Counted from the first letter of the stretch, positions 15,404 to 24,658 are shown. The stretch is 28,322 bases of DNA from an uncultured Clostridia bacterium (GCA_937907605.1 CALCYI010000070.1:1-28322); one strand, 5' to 3'. Notes: generated by a model not told the origin, from the letters alone. Translations and numbers: made by a program.

Positions 15404-15990
15404 AACATTACCTCGGTATATACTCTTACTTTATCTTCAATCTTCAACATTTTTGCATATTGCATAAGATTGTGCAAATTCTTATCCTTACGCTTCATAT
15501 ACTCTTTAATGGCGAATTGAAACACCTGAATATCCATTTTATCCTTGATTTTAATAATATCACAGATAGTTCTGTCAATATCATAAACGGGAACGGCGTT
15601 TCCCTGATTTGTGTTTACGGTCGTTTTACCTACATTCAGCATATCTTTTAAATCAGTATATACGCGGCAATTACGCTTTCTTAAACGGCTGGCGTTATAA
15701 CCTTTACCAACGGTTAAAGAGACCCGATTCGGTTCCCGTTCCGTCAAGCCGTGCAGATACAGCGCCGTTTCGTGAGAGAATACGATATTGTTTCTTAAAC
15801 TGATAATATAAAGCGCATCAACCCAAGTATCGCTGTCAACATAAATTCCGGGCGCTGCTTTTTCCATATTTTTCTTTTTAATAAATTCGCTGATGTATTG
15901 CTTGGAAACTCCGGCATTAACCGCATCGGCTACAATTAAGTATCCGTTTCCGTTTTTCGTCTGCTTTTCAAGCATCTCGTACTTTGTCAT
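15400..15990 (-). CDS. abiEi: AbiEi-family antitoxin and transcriptional autoregulator
   Basis: 196 residues. The N-terminal 50 residues form a winged-helix domain (YLIVADAVNAGVSKQYISEFIKK, then a wing ending APGIYV). The family's C-terminal domain follows, with FSHETALYLHGL and the YDIDRTICDII segment. AbiEi proteins bind their own promoter and repress the operon, and counteract AbiEii. The ATG at 15990 has AGGTGA just upstream and a strong promoter 27 bases further up. Confidence 0.88.
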   Translation of the reverse strand: MTKYEMLEKQTKNGNGYLIVADAVNAGVSKQYISEFIKKKNMEKAAPGIYVDSDTWVDALYIISLRNNIVFSHETALYLHGLTEREPNRVSLTVGKGYNASRLRKRNCRVYTDLKDMLNVGKTTVNTNQGNAVPVYDIDRTICDIIKIKDKMDIQVFQFAIKEYMKRKDKNLHNLMQYAKMLKIEDKVRVYTEVML

Positions 15991-16016
15991 TTTATCACCT
16001 GACCTTTGTGCTTATA

Positions 16017-16045
16017 ATTATATTAAACATAGGCTCAAAAGTCAA
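16017..16045 (-). promoter_or_regulatory. Promoter of the abiE operon
   Basis: On the minus strand TTGACT (16045-16040), a 17-bp spacer and a perfect TATAAT (16022-16017) lie just upstream of the abiEi ribosome site. I did not find a clear AbiEi operator repeat in the spacer. Confidence 0.85.
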
Positions 16046-16109
16046 GTTTATTATTCTTATCATTTGCGCATCTTCCTTTTCGTTATATCATAGAATTTTG
16101 ACTTTTACA

Positions 16110-16145
16110 ATTAACCACAGGTATTGTGCAGTACCTGTAGTTAAT
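16110..16145. promoter_or_regulatory. Large dyad between abiEi and the recombinase remnant
   Basis: ATTAAC-x-ACAGGTA pairs with TACCTGT-x-GTTAAT (one mismatch, 8-nt loop). ATATTTTTTC follows on the + strand, so it could be a + strand terminator; it could equally be an operator dyad for the divergent genes. The rest of 15991-16333 holds the abiE promoter, the right direct repeat and the recombinase leader, and no gene. Confidence 0.5.
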
Positions 16146-16158
16146 ATTTTTTCAAAAA

Positions 16159-16189
16159 CGCCTTTTTATTATTATATAGCAGGAATATT
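16159..16189. repeat. Right copy of the imperfect 31-bp direct repeat bracketing the AbiE locus
   Basis: It reads CGCCTTTTTATTATTATATA then GCAGGAATATT. See the copy at 14510-14541. It lies about 145 bases upstream of the serine recombinase start. Confidence 0.65.
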
Positions 16190-16333
16190 GTCCAGAGGTA
16201 GTATAGATTTTTGGTTTTGTACGGAGTCAAAATCCGCCTTCGAGTGACATTTTTCGGACGATAAAACCTTATTTTGAAAAATGACTTGCTTATTTACTTT
16301 TTAAGAGTTACTATGCAAACGGAGGTGAACGCC

Positions 16334-17943
16334 ATGAAAGGTGTAATCTATGCTCGTTTTTCCTGCGACAATCAGCGCGAGGAGTCGATTGAAGGTCAGC
16401 TTCGTGAGTGTAAGGAATTTGCAAGACGGAATGATATTCAGATAATCGGAGAATATATTGACCGTGCTAAATCCGCAACTACTGACCGCCGTCCTGACTT
16501 TCAGCGTATGATTGCCGAGAGCAGCAAGAGCGCATTTGAAGTCATTATCGTTGCAATGGACGGCAGAGGTAAATGGCGAAAGAACAAAGAAACGGCATAA
16601 TTAAATATAGGAAAAGCGGTACAGCCGCTAAACTGTACCGCCATTCCTTAAAACTTCGTTATCGCACCGACTCTTTTTTGTGAGGTTCTTTCTTAACTTA
16701 ATGACATTGGGGTGCAGAGGGCGTTTTACTTGAGTCCGTTCTTGAAGGTATGGCGGAATACTATTCCAAGGAACTGGGTGAGAAGACACTGCGTGGTATG
16801 CGGGAGAATGCTCTGAAATGTAAATACAACGGCGGTCCCGTTCCGTTTGGCTACTACATTGATAGCGATAAAAACCATCAGCCAGACCCTGAAAAAGCAC
16901 CGCTTGTGGTTGAAATGTTCAAGATGTATGATGAAGGTGAAAGCATTGTTGAAATAGTAAATGTTATGAAAAACCGCGGTGTTCTCAGCAATAAAGGCAG
17001 ACCGCTCTCTTTGAATACCGTTACAACTATGCTTCACAACAGAAAATATATCGGTGAATATCATTTTAAAGATGTTGTCGTGCCCGACGGTATGCCTGCG
17101 ATTGTAGAGAAAGACTTGTTTGAGCGAGTGCAAATGAAACTTGAAAAGAATAAAAAGTCAGGTGCCAGATACAGAGCCGATGACGAGTATCTGTTGACGA
17201 CCAAACTTTTTTGCGGGCATTGCGGTTCTATTATTCACGGGGAGAGCGGCAGGAGCAGAACGCACGGCAAGTACCGTTATTATAAATGTTCTAATGCGAA
17301 AAAGCATAAGGGCTGCACGCTTAAACCTATCAGAAAAGACTATATCGAAACGATTATTCTGAACCACATTATGACTCTAATCAGCGATGATGATATTGTT
17401 CAGAATATGGTTGACGCCGTAATGGAGCAGCAGGGCAAGGACAATGTCGTTATGACAGCTTTGAAGAAACAGCTTGCCGATGTAGAAAACGGAATTGAAA
17501 ATGTCCTGAATGCTATTCAGATGGGAATAGTAAATGAGTCAACAAAAAAGCGGCTCGATGAACTTGAAATGCGGCGCAACGAGCTGCGGATTGATATAGG
17601 CAGAGAGGAACTGGCAAGTCCGACCTTATCGCCGAAGGATATCCGCGATTTTATTGTCAAATTCAGAAGTTTAAATTTAAGCAAACTCGAGCACAAACGA
17701 AGGCTGATTTATACTTTCGTTAACCGAATTTACCTTTATAATGACCGCTATATTATCACTTTTAATTACAGTCTCGACACGGATGAAATTCCACTATCTG
17801 AAGTTGAAGGTTTAGGCTTATTATCGGAAACAAGAATGAAGGGGGAGCCACAAAAGCCACGCTTTAAGCGTGGCTTAAATTTTGCCAGAAACCGTTGCAA
17901 TAACTGCGTTTCTGGCGTTTTTACTTGTTCGGATATGTCTTGA
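16334..17943 (+). pseudogene. Serine recombinase (TnpX-like), disrupted in the catalytic domain
   Basis: The 5' part starts at ATG 16334 (GGAGGTGAACGCC upstream) and reads the resolvase N-terminus with catalytic Ser in YARFS, then SIEGQLRECKEFA. After about residue 75, where this family continues with a KLDRFxRxR segment, the reading changes abruptly and stops at 16600. Family sequence resumes near 16710 (EGVLLESVLEG), then from ATG 16750 the recombinase domain, a zinc-ribbon CGHC...C (about 17215-17325) and a coiled coil (about 17440-17620). About 150 bp of unrelated DNA, including a GCGGTACAG/CTGTACCGC hairpin, has replaced roughly 45 codons. No frame joins the halves, so the enzyme should be inactive. 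The last about 35 codons contain a 9-bp hairpin (17854-17876) and may be read-through sequence. Confidence 0.85.
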
Positions 17944-18052
17944 AACGGGTGCCAAACAGGCGCGTCAGTCGCCCTCAAAAAAGTATCCAAAAACCGCGTT
18001 TGACCACAACGCAATTTTCTCACTGACCACAATTTACCGGAATCATCAGTAG

Positions 18053-19510
18053 TTAATCCAGAATTTGATAGTAATTTGAGAAATTCCCGAGTTTTTGGTC
18101 GAATTTGTTTTTTGATATTTGTTTGGGAACGGTTATTGGGTAGTTGCCCGTAAAGCAGCCGTCGCAGAAGCTAACGTTTGCGCCTTCTGCAATTTTGTGC
18201 GTTGCCTCTATGGATAAATAGCCGAGCGAGTCAACGCCGATAATTTTTGCGATTTTCTCTGCGGAATTATACTTGCAGGCGATGAGCTTATCTCTGCTGT
18301 CAATATCCGTGCCGAAATAGCAGGGGTGTTTAAAAGGAGGCGCAGATACTCTCATATGAACTTCCGTTGCACCCGCTTCACGCAGGAGTTTTACTATTCT
18401 TGCACAGGTCGTTCCTCTGACGATGGAATCGTCAATCATAATAACGCGCTTGCCTTTGATGTTTTCCTTAATCACGTTAAGCTTAATCCTCACGGCGTCC
18501 TCGCGCTGCGACTGCGAGGGCTGAATAAAGCTCCTGCCTATATAGCGGTTTTTAATAAAGCCGATACCGTAAGGTATTCCGCTTTCTTTTGCGTAGCCGA
18601 GTGCTGCGTCTATGCCCGAATCAGGAACGCCTATTACAATATCAGCGCTGACGGGGTGTTCCTTTGCAAGAAAAGCGCCCGCTCTCATTCTTGCCTTTTG
18701 CACCGACGCGCCGTCAATTACGGAATCGGGACGGGCAAAATAAATGTATTCAAACACGCAGATACTGCTGTTTTTCTTTTCGGCAAGATGAGTATTGACA
18801 GACCTTACACCTTCATTTGAAAACACAACGATTTCACCGGGAAGCACGTCCCTGACGAACTCTGCGCCGACGGTATCAAGCGCGCAGGATTCGCTCGCCA
18901 CGCAGTATGCGCCACCCGCGGTTTTGCCGATACAAAGCGGACGAAAGCCATTCGGGTCACGAAAGGCAATCATCTTTGTTGCCGTCATCACTATACAGGA
19001 ATATGCACCCTTAACCGCGTGCATCGTCTGTTCAATCGCTTCCTCGGTGGTTTTGCATTTCAACCTGTTTGAAACTATTGAATATGCAATCGCTTCTGTA
19101 TCCGACGTGCCGTGAAATATTCCGCCAGAGAGTTCAAAATCCCTGCGGATAATATCTGCATTGACAAGATTACCGTTATGGCAGAGTGCAAGGTTGCCCT
19201 TGATATGACGGATAACGAGCGGCTGAATATTGCCCATATCCTTGCCGCCGGTGGTTGAGTAACGCACGTGACCGATAGCCATATTGCCTTTGCCGAGAGA
19301 GGCGAGTTTTTCCTTTGTGAACACATCGGGAACAAGCCCGCTGCCCTTATAATGACTGAATACGCCGTCGTCGTTTACGGCAATGCCGCAAGCCTCCTGC
19401 CCTCTGTGCTGGAGCGCAAACAGGGCGAGATAGGCAGTTTCGGCAACAGCGGCGGTTTTGTTTTTAAATATACCGAACACGCCGCATTCTTCGTAAAGTG
19501 AATTGAACAT
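18053..19510 (-). CDS. purF: Amidophosphoribosyltransferase (glutamine PRPP amidotransferase)
   Basis: 485 residues, the first committed step of purine synthesis: PRPP plus glutamine gives phosphoribosylamine. I start at ATG 19510 (AGGAG six bases upstream), not at the longer frame. Cys9 of the EECGVFG start is the N-terminal nucleophile after propeptide removal. The PRPP loop VIMIDDSIVRGTT is at 356-368. Cys251, 397, 449 and 452 have the spacing of the 4Fe-4S ligands in the Bacillus-type enzyme. It follows the glutamate synthase genes with 67 bp between, filled by an interspersed repeat, and is transcribed in the same direction. No other purine gene is in the window, which is unusual since purF often lies in a pur operon. 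Confidence 0.95.
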   Translation of the reverse strand: MFNSLYEECGVFGIFKNKTAAVAETAYLALFALQHRGQEACGIAVNDDGVFSHYKGSGLVPDVFTKEKLASLGKGNMAIGHVRYSTTGGKDMGNIQPLVIRHIKGNLALCHNGNLVNADIIRRDFELSGGIFHGTSDTEAIAYSIVSNRLKCKTTEEAIEQTMHAVKGAYSCIVMTATKMIAFRDPNGFRPLCIGKTAGGAYCVASESCALDTVGAEFVRDVLPGEIVVFSNEGVRSVNTHLAEKKNSSICVFEYIYFARPDSVIDGASVQKARMRAGAFLAKEHPVSADIVIGVPDSGIDAALGYAKESGIPYGIGFIKNRYIGRSFIQPSQSQREDAVRIKLNVIKENIKGKRVIMIDDSIVRGTTCARIVKLLREAGATEVHMRVSAPPFKHPCYFGTDIDSRDKLIACKYNSAEKIAKIIGVDSLGYLSIEATHKIAEGANVSFCDGCFTGNYPITVPKQISKNKFDQKLGNFSNYYQILD

Positions 19511-19522
19511 AATATCTCCTGA

Positions 19523-19574
19523 CAATCCCTCCGTCACGCCTCTGGCGTGTCACCTCCCTTTACACAAGGGAGGC
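19523..19574. repeat. Palindromic interspersed repeat between gltB domain 3 gene and purF
   Basis: Two hairpins in tandem: CACGCC/GGCGTG (19535-19549) and CCTCCCTT/AAGGGAGG (19553-19573). The block with its flanking CCCTCC looks like a short interspersed repeat I recall from Clostridia genomes. It fills nearly the whole gap and would fold in mRNA just before the purF ribosome site, so it may weaken or uncouple purF expression. Confidence 0.65.
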
Positions 19575-19577
19575 AAA

Positions 19578-20312
19578 TCAGTTGGGAGTATATAGATTTG
19601 CATACGGACGGGAGGTGGCGGGAAGTAATTTCTTAAACGGTTTTTGCATAATTAGAGCATAGTCCTCGCCGAAGAATCTGCAGTAATTCTTAACGTAAGT
19701 ATCAAGTTCCTTTTTATCCTCCTCCGTCAGACTAACTACCTTTATATTCGGCGAAAGATTTTCTTTCGGGAAGTTACCGCGCACGAATATCTTGCCGCCA
19801 TGCATACCCGAAGCGCAGTGCGTACCGAACAGCTTATCGCCCCTTTTAAGGTGCAGACCAAGCAGAACGATAGTGCCGCCCGCCATATATTCGCCGAGGA
19901 ACGAGCCTGCGTTTTCGCCGATAACGAGAACGGGCTTCATCTCACGAAATTCCTTCATATGAATACCGCCGCGGCAGGAAACGTTATCACGGATATAAAT
20001 CTGACCGTCGCGCATACCGTAGCCGAGTGCGTCGCCCGTGTGACCGTGAATGATAATTTCTCCGCCGCCCATTGTGTTACCGACTGCGTCCTGTCCGTTG
20101 CCGTAGACTACAACCGTGCCGCCGCTGAGAACGCACGCTAAATCATTGCCTGCCGTGCCGTGTATTTCTACTGTTTTACCCTTTTCAAGACCGCAGCCGA
20201 TATAGCGCTGTCCATTGACGTCTTTAACAACAACCTTGTTTTTTGAAAGAAGAAGAGCGTTAATTTCCTCGTTAACCTCAGCATATCTGCGAAGTCCTGC
20301 TGTAATGCTCAT
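19578..20312 (-). CDS. Glutamate synthase domain 3 (GXGXG) subunit
   Basis: 244 residues made of the right-handed beta-helix repeats typical of glutamate synthase C-terminal domains (GTAGNDLACVLSGGTVVVYG, GNTMGGGEIIIHG, GDALGYGMRDGQIYIRD). In one-piece GltB this domain braces the glutaminase and synthase domains and the tunnel that carries ammonia between them. Here it is a separate protein, as in split, archaeal-type glutamate synthases. Its ATG overlaps the stop of the oxidoreductase gene (TAATG), so the two are coupled. Confidence 0.9.
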   Translation of the reverse strand: MSITAGLRRYAEVNEEINALLLSKNKVVVKDVNGQRYIGCGLEKGKTVEIHGTAGNDLACVLSGGTVVVYGNGQDAVGNTMGGGEIIIHGHTGDALGYGMRDGQIYIRDNVSCRGGIHMKEFREMKPVLVIGENAGSFLGEYMAGGTIVLLGLHLKRGDKLFGTHCASGMHGGKIFVRGNFPKENLSPNIKVVSLTEEDKKELDTYVKNYCRFFGEDYALIMQKPFKKLLPATSRPYANLYTPN

Positions 20313-21574
20313 TATGCTGTTTCTCCTTTCAATCTGTTTTGCCGTGCCGTTTTATCAAATAAAAACAGCGACGGCGTTTTTGTTATATCGCCTTCAAGCG
20401 AGGTTATATCAACCTTATTTTCAATCAGGCTTGTGTAAATACCTGCGTTTTCACTATCGTTTATCAGCACGAAACCGACAAGATGGTTGCCCTCAAATAT
20501 CAGGCGTTTATAGGTGTTTTCGCTTTGCTTGACGACATCACGGTACTGCTCTCCCTCGGCGTTAATCAGCCCGCAGGTACAGATACGCTGCCCGTAAAAA
20601 TCAATCGCGTTTACAGCATACGAGCCGTTGATAATTTCGCTTCCGCCTGCCATTTGCGAGCCTGCAACAGTTCCCTGCCCAACGGCGTTCACCCACAGCG
20701 CAATAATCTTTTTATTGCCGTCAAGCATATCCGTGGATACCACACAGTCGCCTGCGGCGTAAATATTCTCGTTACTCGTCTGCATTGTCTGCGGATTAGT
20801 GAGAATACCCCTATTCACCTCCAGCCCTGCTTTTTCGGCAAGCGCTGTTTCAGGACGAACGCCGACGGCAAGAATTAGTAAATCACATTTCAGCTCCTTG
20901 CCGCTTTTAAGAATAACGGAGGTGATTTTTTTGCCCTTGCCTTGCGCCTTAATGACCGTATCGCCGAGGTGGAATTTTATATGACCTTCCTGCTCAACGT
21001 ATTTCTTAACGAGCTTTGAGGCACTCCCATCAAGAATTGACGGAAGAATACGGGGCGAAAGCTCAACCACGTCAACGCTTTTGCAGATTTTGGAAAGCCC
21101 TTCAGCCGCTTTCATACCGATTAAGCCCGCGCCGATAACGACTGCCCTCGTGCTGCCGTCTGCTTTTTCTTTTACTGCCTTCGTGGCGGCGAGGTCAAGA
21201 AACGTAAGCGCATTTTCCTTGCCGAGAACGTTTTCCATCGGCGGAACAAAAGGATATGAGCCCGTGCAAATGCAAAGCTTATCATAAGGATAAACCTTTC
21301 TGCCCGCCTTGACGGTTTTTGCTTTTTTGTCAATCGCCTTAATTTCCGTATTTATAATGATTTCTATTTTCTTTGACTTATAATAATTAGGCTTGCGAAG
21401 GAGCATATCCTTTTCTGATACAACGCCTTTAAGATAATAACTGATGGACGGTCTGCTATACGGAAGATATTTTTCCTTCGTAATAATCTTAATATCGCCC
21501 GCCTTGTCCTCTTTTCTGATTTGCTCGGCGCAGGCAAGTCCTGCCGCAGAGGCACCGATAATGACATATTTCAT
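20312..21574 (-). CDS. FAD/NAD(P)-dependent oxidoreductase, likely electron donor module of the split glutamate synthase
   Basis: 420 residues of the class with two Rossmann folds. FAD is bound at GASAAGLACAE (about 7-17), NAD(P) at GAGLIGMKAAE (about 148-158), and the second FAD contact is at NIYAAGDC (about 270-278). The fold resembles NirB- or rubredoxin-reductase-type enzymes rather than GltD. It probably takes electrons from NAD(P)H and passes them through the adjacent four-cluster ferredoxin to the synthase subunit; this is inferred from position. I use ATG 21574 (GGAGGTG upstream), which overlaps the ferredoxin stop; a GTG one codon earlier is possible. Confidence 0.88.
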   Translation of the reverse strand: MKYVIIGASAAGLACAEQIRKEDKAGDIKIITKEKYLPYSRPSISYYLKGVVSEKDMLLRKPNYYKSKKIEIIINTEIKAIDKKAKTVKAGRKVYPYDKLCICTGSYPFVPPMENVLGKENALTFLDLAATKAVKEKADGSTRAVVIGAGLIGMKAAEGLSKICKSVDVVELSPRILPSILDGSASKLVKKYVEQEGHIKFHLGDTVIKAQGKGKKITSVILKSGKELKCDLLILAVGVRPETALAEKAGLEVNRGILTNPQTMQTSNENIYAAGDCVVSTDMLDGNKKIIALWVNAVGQGTVAGSQMAGGSEIINGSYAVNAIDFYGQRICTCGLINAEGEQYRDVVKQSENTYKRLIFEGNHLVGFVLINDSENAGIYTSLIENKVDITSLEGDITKTPSLFLFDKTARQNRLKGETA

Positions 21575-22014
21575 CACTTTGCACCTCCTAAATCAGCGTA
21601 CACTAATGCTCTGTTAGGGCAATTTTTAACGCAGGCGGGTTCATCCTCGCCCTGACACAAATCGCACTTAACGGCAAATTTCCCCGTTTTAATACAACCG
21701 AAAGGACACACCGCAAGGCAGGTCATACAGCCTATACATTTATCCTCGTTTACGGATACAATTCCCGTTTTTGCATCTTTCTGCATTGCGCCAGTAATAC
21801 AAGCCTCCACGCACTTCGGTTTCTCACAGTGACGGCAGTTAACCGCCGCCGAAAGCATATTATCGCCGTAAACCGTAACTCTTGAAACTGGCGCAGGTTC
21901 TTCATATTTATTTGCTTTTATAATATCCTTTGACACTGAATGAGCCGTTTTGCAGTAAACCTCGCACAGACGGCAGTTCAGACAAAGCTCTTCCTTTGCA
22001 TATACTCTTTTCAT
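21574..22014 (-). CDS. Ferredoxin-like protein with four 4Fe-4S motifs
   Basis: 146 residues with 17 cysteines arranged as in HycB/CooF-type electron-transfer subunits: C11-C14-C17-C21, C60-C63-C68-C72, C93-C96-C99-C103 and C117-C120-C128-C132. It probably links the FAD oxidoreductase to the FMN-containing synthase subunit. ATG 22014 is chosen because GAGGTGA lies six bases upstream; it starts 11 bp after the synthase stop. Confidence 0.9.
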   Translation of the reverse strand: MKRVYAKEELCLNCRLCEVYCKTAHSVSKDIIKANKYEEPAPVSRVTVYGDNMLSAAVNCRHCEKPKCVEACITGAMQKDAKTGIVSVNEDKCIGCMTCLAVCPFGCIKTGKFAVKCDLCQGEDEPACVKNCPNRALVYADLGGAK

Positions 22015-22024
22015 TGCCGTCACC

Positions 22025-23527
22025 TCACTCCCCTGCGTGCTTAATGCCTAAAATTTCAAGCTCTTTTTCTGTCAGCCCGAGCCCGCGAAGCATAAGCCTG
22101 TTGCCTCGCAGAGAGTCAATAGAGTTGATACCCATTCCGCCCATAATCTCTTTAATTTCGTGATTCCATGCGTTAATGAGATTTTCAACGCGCTCGTGCA
22201 TAATATCGGGGTTGAGCCTTTTTGTAAGCTCGGGGCGCTGCGTTGCAATACCCCAGTTGCACTTGCCCGTGTTGCAGGTCTGGCACATATGGCAGCCCAT
22301 AGCAATCAGCGGTGCGGAAGCACAGTAGCACGCATCCGCGCCGAGCGCAATTGCTTTTACGATATCCGCAGAACAGCGGAATGAGCCCGCCGCAACGAGA
22401 GATATTCTTGAACGGATACCCTCGTCTCGCAGTCTTTGGTCAGCCGCAGCAAGCGCAAGCTCAATCGGAATACCGACGTTATCTCTGATTCTTGTCGGCG
22501 CAGCACCAGTGCCGCCCCTGAAACCGTCAATAACAACAATATCTGCACCTGCTCTTGCACAGCCCGAAGCGATTGCCGCAACATTATGCACCGCCGCAAT
22601 TTTAACGGATACGGGCTTTTCATTATGCGTTGCCTGCTTTAGCGACCAGATAAGCTGGCGCAAATCCTCAATGGAATAAATATCGTGGTGCGGCGCAGGC
22701 GAAATTGCGTCGCTGCCCTCGGGAATCATTCGGGCGTTAGATACCTCAACGTTGACCTTTTCTCCTGGCAAATGTCCACCGATACCCGGCTTTGCACCCT
22801 GACCGATTTTTATTTCAATAAAGCGTGAATTATTAAGATATTCCTTATGTACGCCGAAACGTCCTGAGGCAACCTGAACTATGGCATAGTCCGTATAATC
22901 CTTCAAATCGGGATGCAGACCGCCCTCACCCGTATTAAAGAGCGTGCCGAGATTCTTCGCTGCTATTGCAAGCGTTTTCTGCGCGTTCAGACTGATAGAG
23001 CCAAACGACATAGCCGAAAACATAATCGGCGTTTCAAGAATAACCTGCGGCGGCATATCAACGGTTGATTTACCTTTCTTTTCTACCGTCAGCTTTTTGG
23101 GTTTTCTGCCGAGAATCGTTCTGATTTCCATAGGTTCGCGCAGGGGGTCAATGGAGGGATTCGTTACCTGCGAGGCATTGAGCAGAATTTTATCCCAGTA
23201 AATAGGATAAGTCCGTGGCGTGCCCATACCTGAAAGAAGCACGCCGCCCGTCGCAGCCTGACGGCAGATTTCCTGCTGATACTGCGGAGTCCAGTTGGCG
23301 TTATCTCTATAATCGCACACATATTTTTCTATTCTCAAAGTGCCTGTCGGGCACAAATCCACGCAGCGATGACACGCCACGCAGGAAGCTGAATTGACAA
23401 GCACCGTCTTATTATCATCTGCAAAGTAGTGGCATTCGTTTGAGCACTGACGAACGCAACAGCCGCAGTTAATGCAAAGCTCCTTATCACGAACGACTGT
23501 AAATCTTCGGGGGATGTAATTTACCAT
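22025..23527 (-). CDS. Glutamate synthase, FMN/3Fe-4S synthase subunit with N-terminal ferredoxin domain
   Basis: 500 residues. Two 4Fe-4S motifs lie at the N-terminus (C18-C21-C24-C28 and C49-C52-C55-C59). The FMN-binding glutamate synthase barrel follows (about 85-480), with GEGGLHPDL, GQGAKPGIGGHLPGEKV and IDGFRGGTGAAPT. Cys412, Cys418 and Cys423 have the C-x5-C-x4-C spacing of the 3Fe-4S cluster of glutamate synthases. The subunit transfers ammonia released by the glutaminase subunit onto 2-oxoglutarate. This is the archaeal or ferredoxin type, not the large GltB. The gap to the glutaminase gene is 2 bp. Confidence 0.93.
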   Translation of the reverse strand: MVNYIPRRFTVVRDKELCINCGCCVRQCSNECHYFADDNKTVLVNSASCVACHRCVDLCPTGTLRIEKYVCDYRDNANWTPQYQQEICRQAATGGVLLSGMGTPRTYPIYWDKILLNASQVTNPSIDPLREPMEIRTILGRKPKKLTVEKKGKSTVDMPPQVILETPIMFSAMSFGSISLNAQKTLAIAAKNLGTLFNTGEGGLHPDLKDYTDYAIVQVASGRFGVHKEYLNNSRFIEIKIGQGAKPGIGGHLPGEKVNVEVSNARMIPEGSDAISPAPHHDIYSIEDLRQLIWSLKQATHNEKPVSVKIAAVHNVAAIASGCARAGADIVVIDGFRGGTGAAPTRIRDNVGIPIELALAAADQRLRDEGIRSRISLVAAGSFRCSADIVKAIALGADACYCASAPLIAMGCHMCQTCNTGKCNWGIATQRPELTKRLNPDIMHERVENLINAWNHEIKEIMGGMGINSIDSLRGNRLMLRGLGLTEKELEILGIKHAGE

Positions 23528-23529
23528 AA

Positions 23530-24630
23530 TTATTCATCCTCCTTTTCATTTATTTCAAGCGGAATAAATACGGGGTCTGCGCCGCTGACGGACCAGACCT
23601 TTTCAGGCTCGGGGCATATAATGCGGATAGCGCTTTCCTCGCTTGCAAAATATGCTCTGTCGCCCTTCGTTGCCGCAGTCAGTGAGCGGAGTTTCAGGCG
23701 GTCATTGATTGCAAGCAGCCCCTTGTTTGAGCCGAGAATAACGGAGAACGGACCGTTAACGAGCGCACCGCTGTAAATGGCGCGAAGGTTAGTAAAATAC
23801 TCCTTTTTATCCTTATCCATTCGGTCTATTTCGTCCCATTCAGGCGCAGTCAGAACATCTGCCGCAACATTCGTTGGCAGTTTATGATGGCGGATTAAGT
23901 GATCAAAGAGATATGTTATAACCTCGGTATCCGTCTGCATCGTACATTTATAGCCGAACTGCTCAATATATCTTCTGTTAGCATCATAGCTCGATATCTC
24001 GCCGTTATGTACAATGGACCAGTCAAGGATATTAAACGGGTGCGCACCGCCCCACCAGCCCGGTGTGTTGGTAGGAAATCTGCCGTGCGCAGTCCAAAGA
24101 TAAGCATTATACTGGTCAAGCATATAAAACTCGCCAACGTCCTCGGGATAGCCCACTGCCTTGAAGCAGCCCATATTTTTACCTGATGAAAAGATGTATG
24201 CACCCTCAATAGCGGCGTTGACCTTTGTTACGCACTGCACGACGTATTCGCCCTCGTCAAGGCGTGAATTTTTCATACGCACTCTGTTTACTCTGCCGAA
24301 ATAGCGCCAGATATCAGGTCCGTTTTCAATCGAATCAACTTTCTTTGTGGGGATACGCTCTGCCGCGTCTATATTAAAATGCTTGAACAAAAATTCCTCG
24401 CATTTCTGATGTGCTTCCTTATTTTCATAAAAGATATGAAACGCATAATCGTCCTTGTGCTCGGGATAAATTCCGTAAGCTGCAAAGCCGCCTCCAAGTC
24501 CGTTGGAGCGGTCGTGCATAAGCGCGATTGACTTAATGATTTCAGAGCCGTTAACTAAGCCGCCCTTTCTGTCTATAATCGCAGCAATCGCACAGCCTGA
24601 TGGGATTCTTACCTGGCCTTCTTTTAGCAT
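23530..24630 (-). CDS. Glutamate synthase glutaminase (class II amidotransferase) subunit
   Basis: 366 residues of the Ntn amidotransferase fold. The likely nucleophile is Cys13 in PSGCAIAA, so twelve residues must be removed to expose it. Other class II features are AHGRFPTNTPGWWGGAHPF (about 181-199), SIVHNGEISSY (about 205-215) and QTDTEVITYL (about 231-240). It hydrolyses glutamine and supplies ammonia to the synthase subunit encoded 2 bp downstream. It corresponds to domain 1 of one-piece glutamate synthase. Confidence 0.9.
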   Translation of the reverse strand: MLKEGQVRIPSGCAIAAIIDRKGGLVNGSEIIKSIALMHDRSNGLGGGFAAYGIYPEHKDDYAFHIFYENKEAHQKCEEFLFKHFNIDAAERIPTKKVDSIENGPDIWRYFGRVNRVRMKNSRLDEGEYVVQCVTKVNAAIEGAYIFSSGKNMGCFKAVGYPEDVGEFYMLDQYNAYLWTAHGRFPTNTPGWWGGAHPFNILDWSIVHNGEISSYDANRRYIEQFGYKCTMQTDTEVITYLFDHLIRHHKLPTNVAADVLTAPEWDEIDRMDKDKKEYFTNLRAIYSGALVNGPFSVILGSNKGLLAINDRLKLRSLTAATKGDRAYFASEESAIRIICPEPEKVWSVSGADPVFIPLEINEKEDE

Positions 24631-24658
24631 AATTCTTACTCTCTTCCTGTTAATAGTT

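Noticed and set aside
16569..16680. A 36-codon + strand frame inside the broken recombinase region
   Set aside because: The ATG lies only 2-3 bases after AGAGGT, the frame spans a hairpin, and the product resembles nothing; likely chance.
16628..16900. A 90-codon minus-strand frame across the recombinase break
   Set aside because: Mostly antisense to the resumed recombinase coding sequence, with no ribosome site.
18001..18032. CRISPR-like or attachment-like direct repeat TGACCACAA
   Set aside because: Only two 9-bp copies 23 bp apart; too short and too few for a CRISPR array or a credible attachment site.
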